DNA from: Candidatus Sumerlaeaceae bacterium
Lineage (GTDB): Bacteria > Sumerlaeota > Sumerlaeia > Sumerlaeales > Sumerlaeaceae
Direction of reading: 5' to 3'
Length of the DNA: 43,311 nt
Assembly: GCA_026419455.1 (NCBI GenBank)
Contig: JANZZJ010000261.1
Coordinates: 1 to 43,311, forward strand
Part shown: positions 42,565 through 43,311 of the stretch, piece after piece
How the letters are laid out: each line of letters starts with the position of its first letter
Position numbering within the stretch: the stretch's first letter is position 1
Made by a program: the position numbers and the translations under genes
Notes under the pieces: model-generated
Databases searched by the model: none
Told to the model about the DNA's origin: nothing
What the model saw: only the letters and a program-made list of their open reading frames with translations

Positions 42565-43311
42565 ATGGACCTTTCGACAACCTACCTTGGACTGAAACTG
42601 GCTCATCCGTTCATGCCGGGTGCATCACCGTTGGTGGACGACCTCAGCGTTGTGAAGCGCTTGGAAGACGCCGGTGCTTCCGCGATTATCATGCACTCGG
42701 TGTTTGAGGAACAAATTCTGCGCGAGGGGATGGCGACCCTAGGTGCCATTGAAGAAACGTCTGAGGCTTACGCCGAAGCACTCAGTTTTTTCCCCAAGGC
42801 AGATGAATTCAGGCTAGGCCCCGATCAGTACCTCGAGCAGATTCGTAAGATCAAAGAGTGTGTCAGCGTACCGGTTATCGCCTCGCTGAACGGCTCCACG
42901 CCGGCGGGCTGGATCGAATATGCAAAACTCATCGAACAAGCAGGAGCTGACGCGCTAGAGCTCAATGTCTACATCCTTGCCACCAACCCGTGGGAGACAG
43001 GAGAGACCATAGAGCAGCGTGTGCTCGACATCGCCCGCGGAGTAAAGAAGGCGGTCAAAATTCCCGTCGCGGTGAAACTCTCGGTTTTCTATTCGTCGCT
43101 GGCTAATCTGGCGAAAAAGCTCGACGAAGTTCCGGTCGATGGCCTTGTGCTCTTCAATCGCTTCTATCAGCCGGATATTGACATCGAGAATTTAGAAGTT
43201 GTGCCCACGCTGCATCTGACCGATTCGTCGGAGCTTTTTATGCGCCTGCGCTGGAACGCGAGTCTCTACGTCAACGTGAAGGCAACGCTAGCGATTTCTG
43301 GCGGAGTACAC
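42565..43311 (+). CDS. Dihydroorotate dehydrogenase-like flavoprotein (cut by window end)
   Basis: The frame opens at ATG 42565, after AAGGGAG, and stays open for 249 codons to the last base, so the 3' end is missing; the ORF track omits it. The protein reads MDLSTTYLGLKLAHPFMPGA, then IASLNGSTPAGWIEYAKLIEQAGADALELN and IPVAVKLSVFYSSLANLAKKLDE, which is the TIM-barrel FMN fold of the DHOD superfamily. Where true PyrD has a conserved SCPN-type motif, this has ELNVYILATNPWETG, so the normal pyrimidine role is doubtful. It lies 11 bases after nifJ in what is probably one operon; I recall DHOD-like proteins next to this oxidoreductase elsewhere, of unknown function. Confidence 0.88.
   Translation, partial: MDLSTTYLGLKLAHPFMPGASPLVDDLSVVKRLEDAGASAIIMHSVFEEQILREGMATLGAIEETSEAYAEALSFFPKADEFRLGPDQYLEQIRKIKECVSVPVIASLNGSTPAGWIEYAKLIEQAGADALELNVYILATNPWETGETIEQRVLDIARGVKKAVKIPVAVKLSVFYSSLANLAKKLDEVPVDGLVLFNRFYQPDIDIENLEVVPTLHLTDSSELFMRLRWNASLYVNVKATLAISGGVH

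Overview
The window looks like ordinary chromosome from a Gram-negative-type (outer-membrane) bacterium of moderate GC. Evidence for the envelope type is a lipid A-type acyltransferase, a TolC-like outer-membrane channel with its adaptor, and a MacB-like ABC pump. Pyruvate:ferredoxin oxidoreductase and a PduL-type phosphotransacylase suggest an anaerobic or fermentative acetyl-CoA economy. Together with a leucine T-box in front of leuA and a GldA/GldF/GldG/DUF4340 cluster, this points to a deep-branching or candidate phylum (Sumerlaeota-like, Planctomycetes/Verrucomicrobia-like or Deltaproteobacteria-like). I cannot place it further without a search. I see no tRNA, rRNA, CRISPR array, phage or intact insertion sequence.

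Layout. 1-3325: the end of a Pro/Ala-rich unknown protein, then a complete T-box leader with a CTC (Leu) specifier controlling leuA. 3454-9757 (minus): a tight five-gene run comEC-pduL-aroC-aroK/cmk-plsC, in which shikimate kinase and cytidylate kinase are fused in one polypeptide. 9944-15068 (plus): a translationally coupled tripartite efflux operon (MacB-like permease, TolC-like channel, MacA-like adaptor, ABC ATPase). 15139-16221: a WYL-domain regulator. 16222-16798: a gene-free stretch with a tandemly duplicated unit, each copy having an identical 21-bp element, a purine-rich tract and a strong terminator-like hairpin; these are candidate small RNAs.

16799-20305: a GT4 glycosyltransferase, ADP-glucose pyrophosphorylase (glgC) and a coupled exported protein. 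20368-22191: an ABC-2 permease (minus) and a TatD nuclease (plus). 22192-22834: a gene-poor spacer. 22835-28381: a large GT-C type membrane glycosyltransferase (minus), a small membrane protein, and a sugar-nucleotide epimerase overlapping an ArgH-like lyase. 28466-30973 (minus): an MrfA-type DUF1998 helicase. 31068-37306: a lipid A acyltransferase, then the GldA-GldF-GldG-DUF4340 export complex. 37404-43311: citrate synthase (minus), diverging from pyruvate:ferredoxin oxidoreductase and a dihydroorotate dehydrogenase-like gene cut by the window end. The spacer between them has a promoter for citrate synthase with two direct repeats spaced two helical turns apart.

The most distinctive items are the duplicated candidate small-RNA unit, the leucine T-box, the AroK-Cmk fusion, the epimerase/ArgH-like pair and the operator-like repeats at the gltA/por divergence. 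No gene cluster here is plainly a new defence or biosynthetic system. Functional calls come from motifs I can read and are not backed by database searches.
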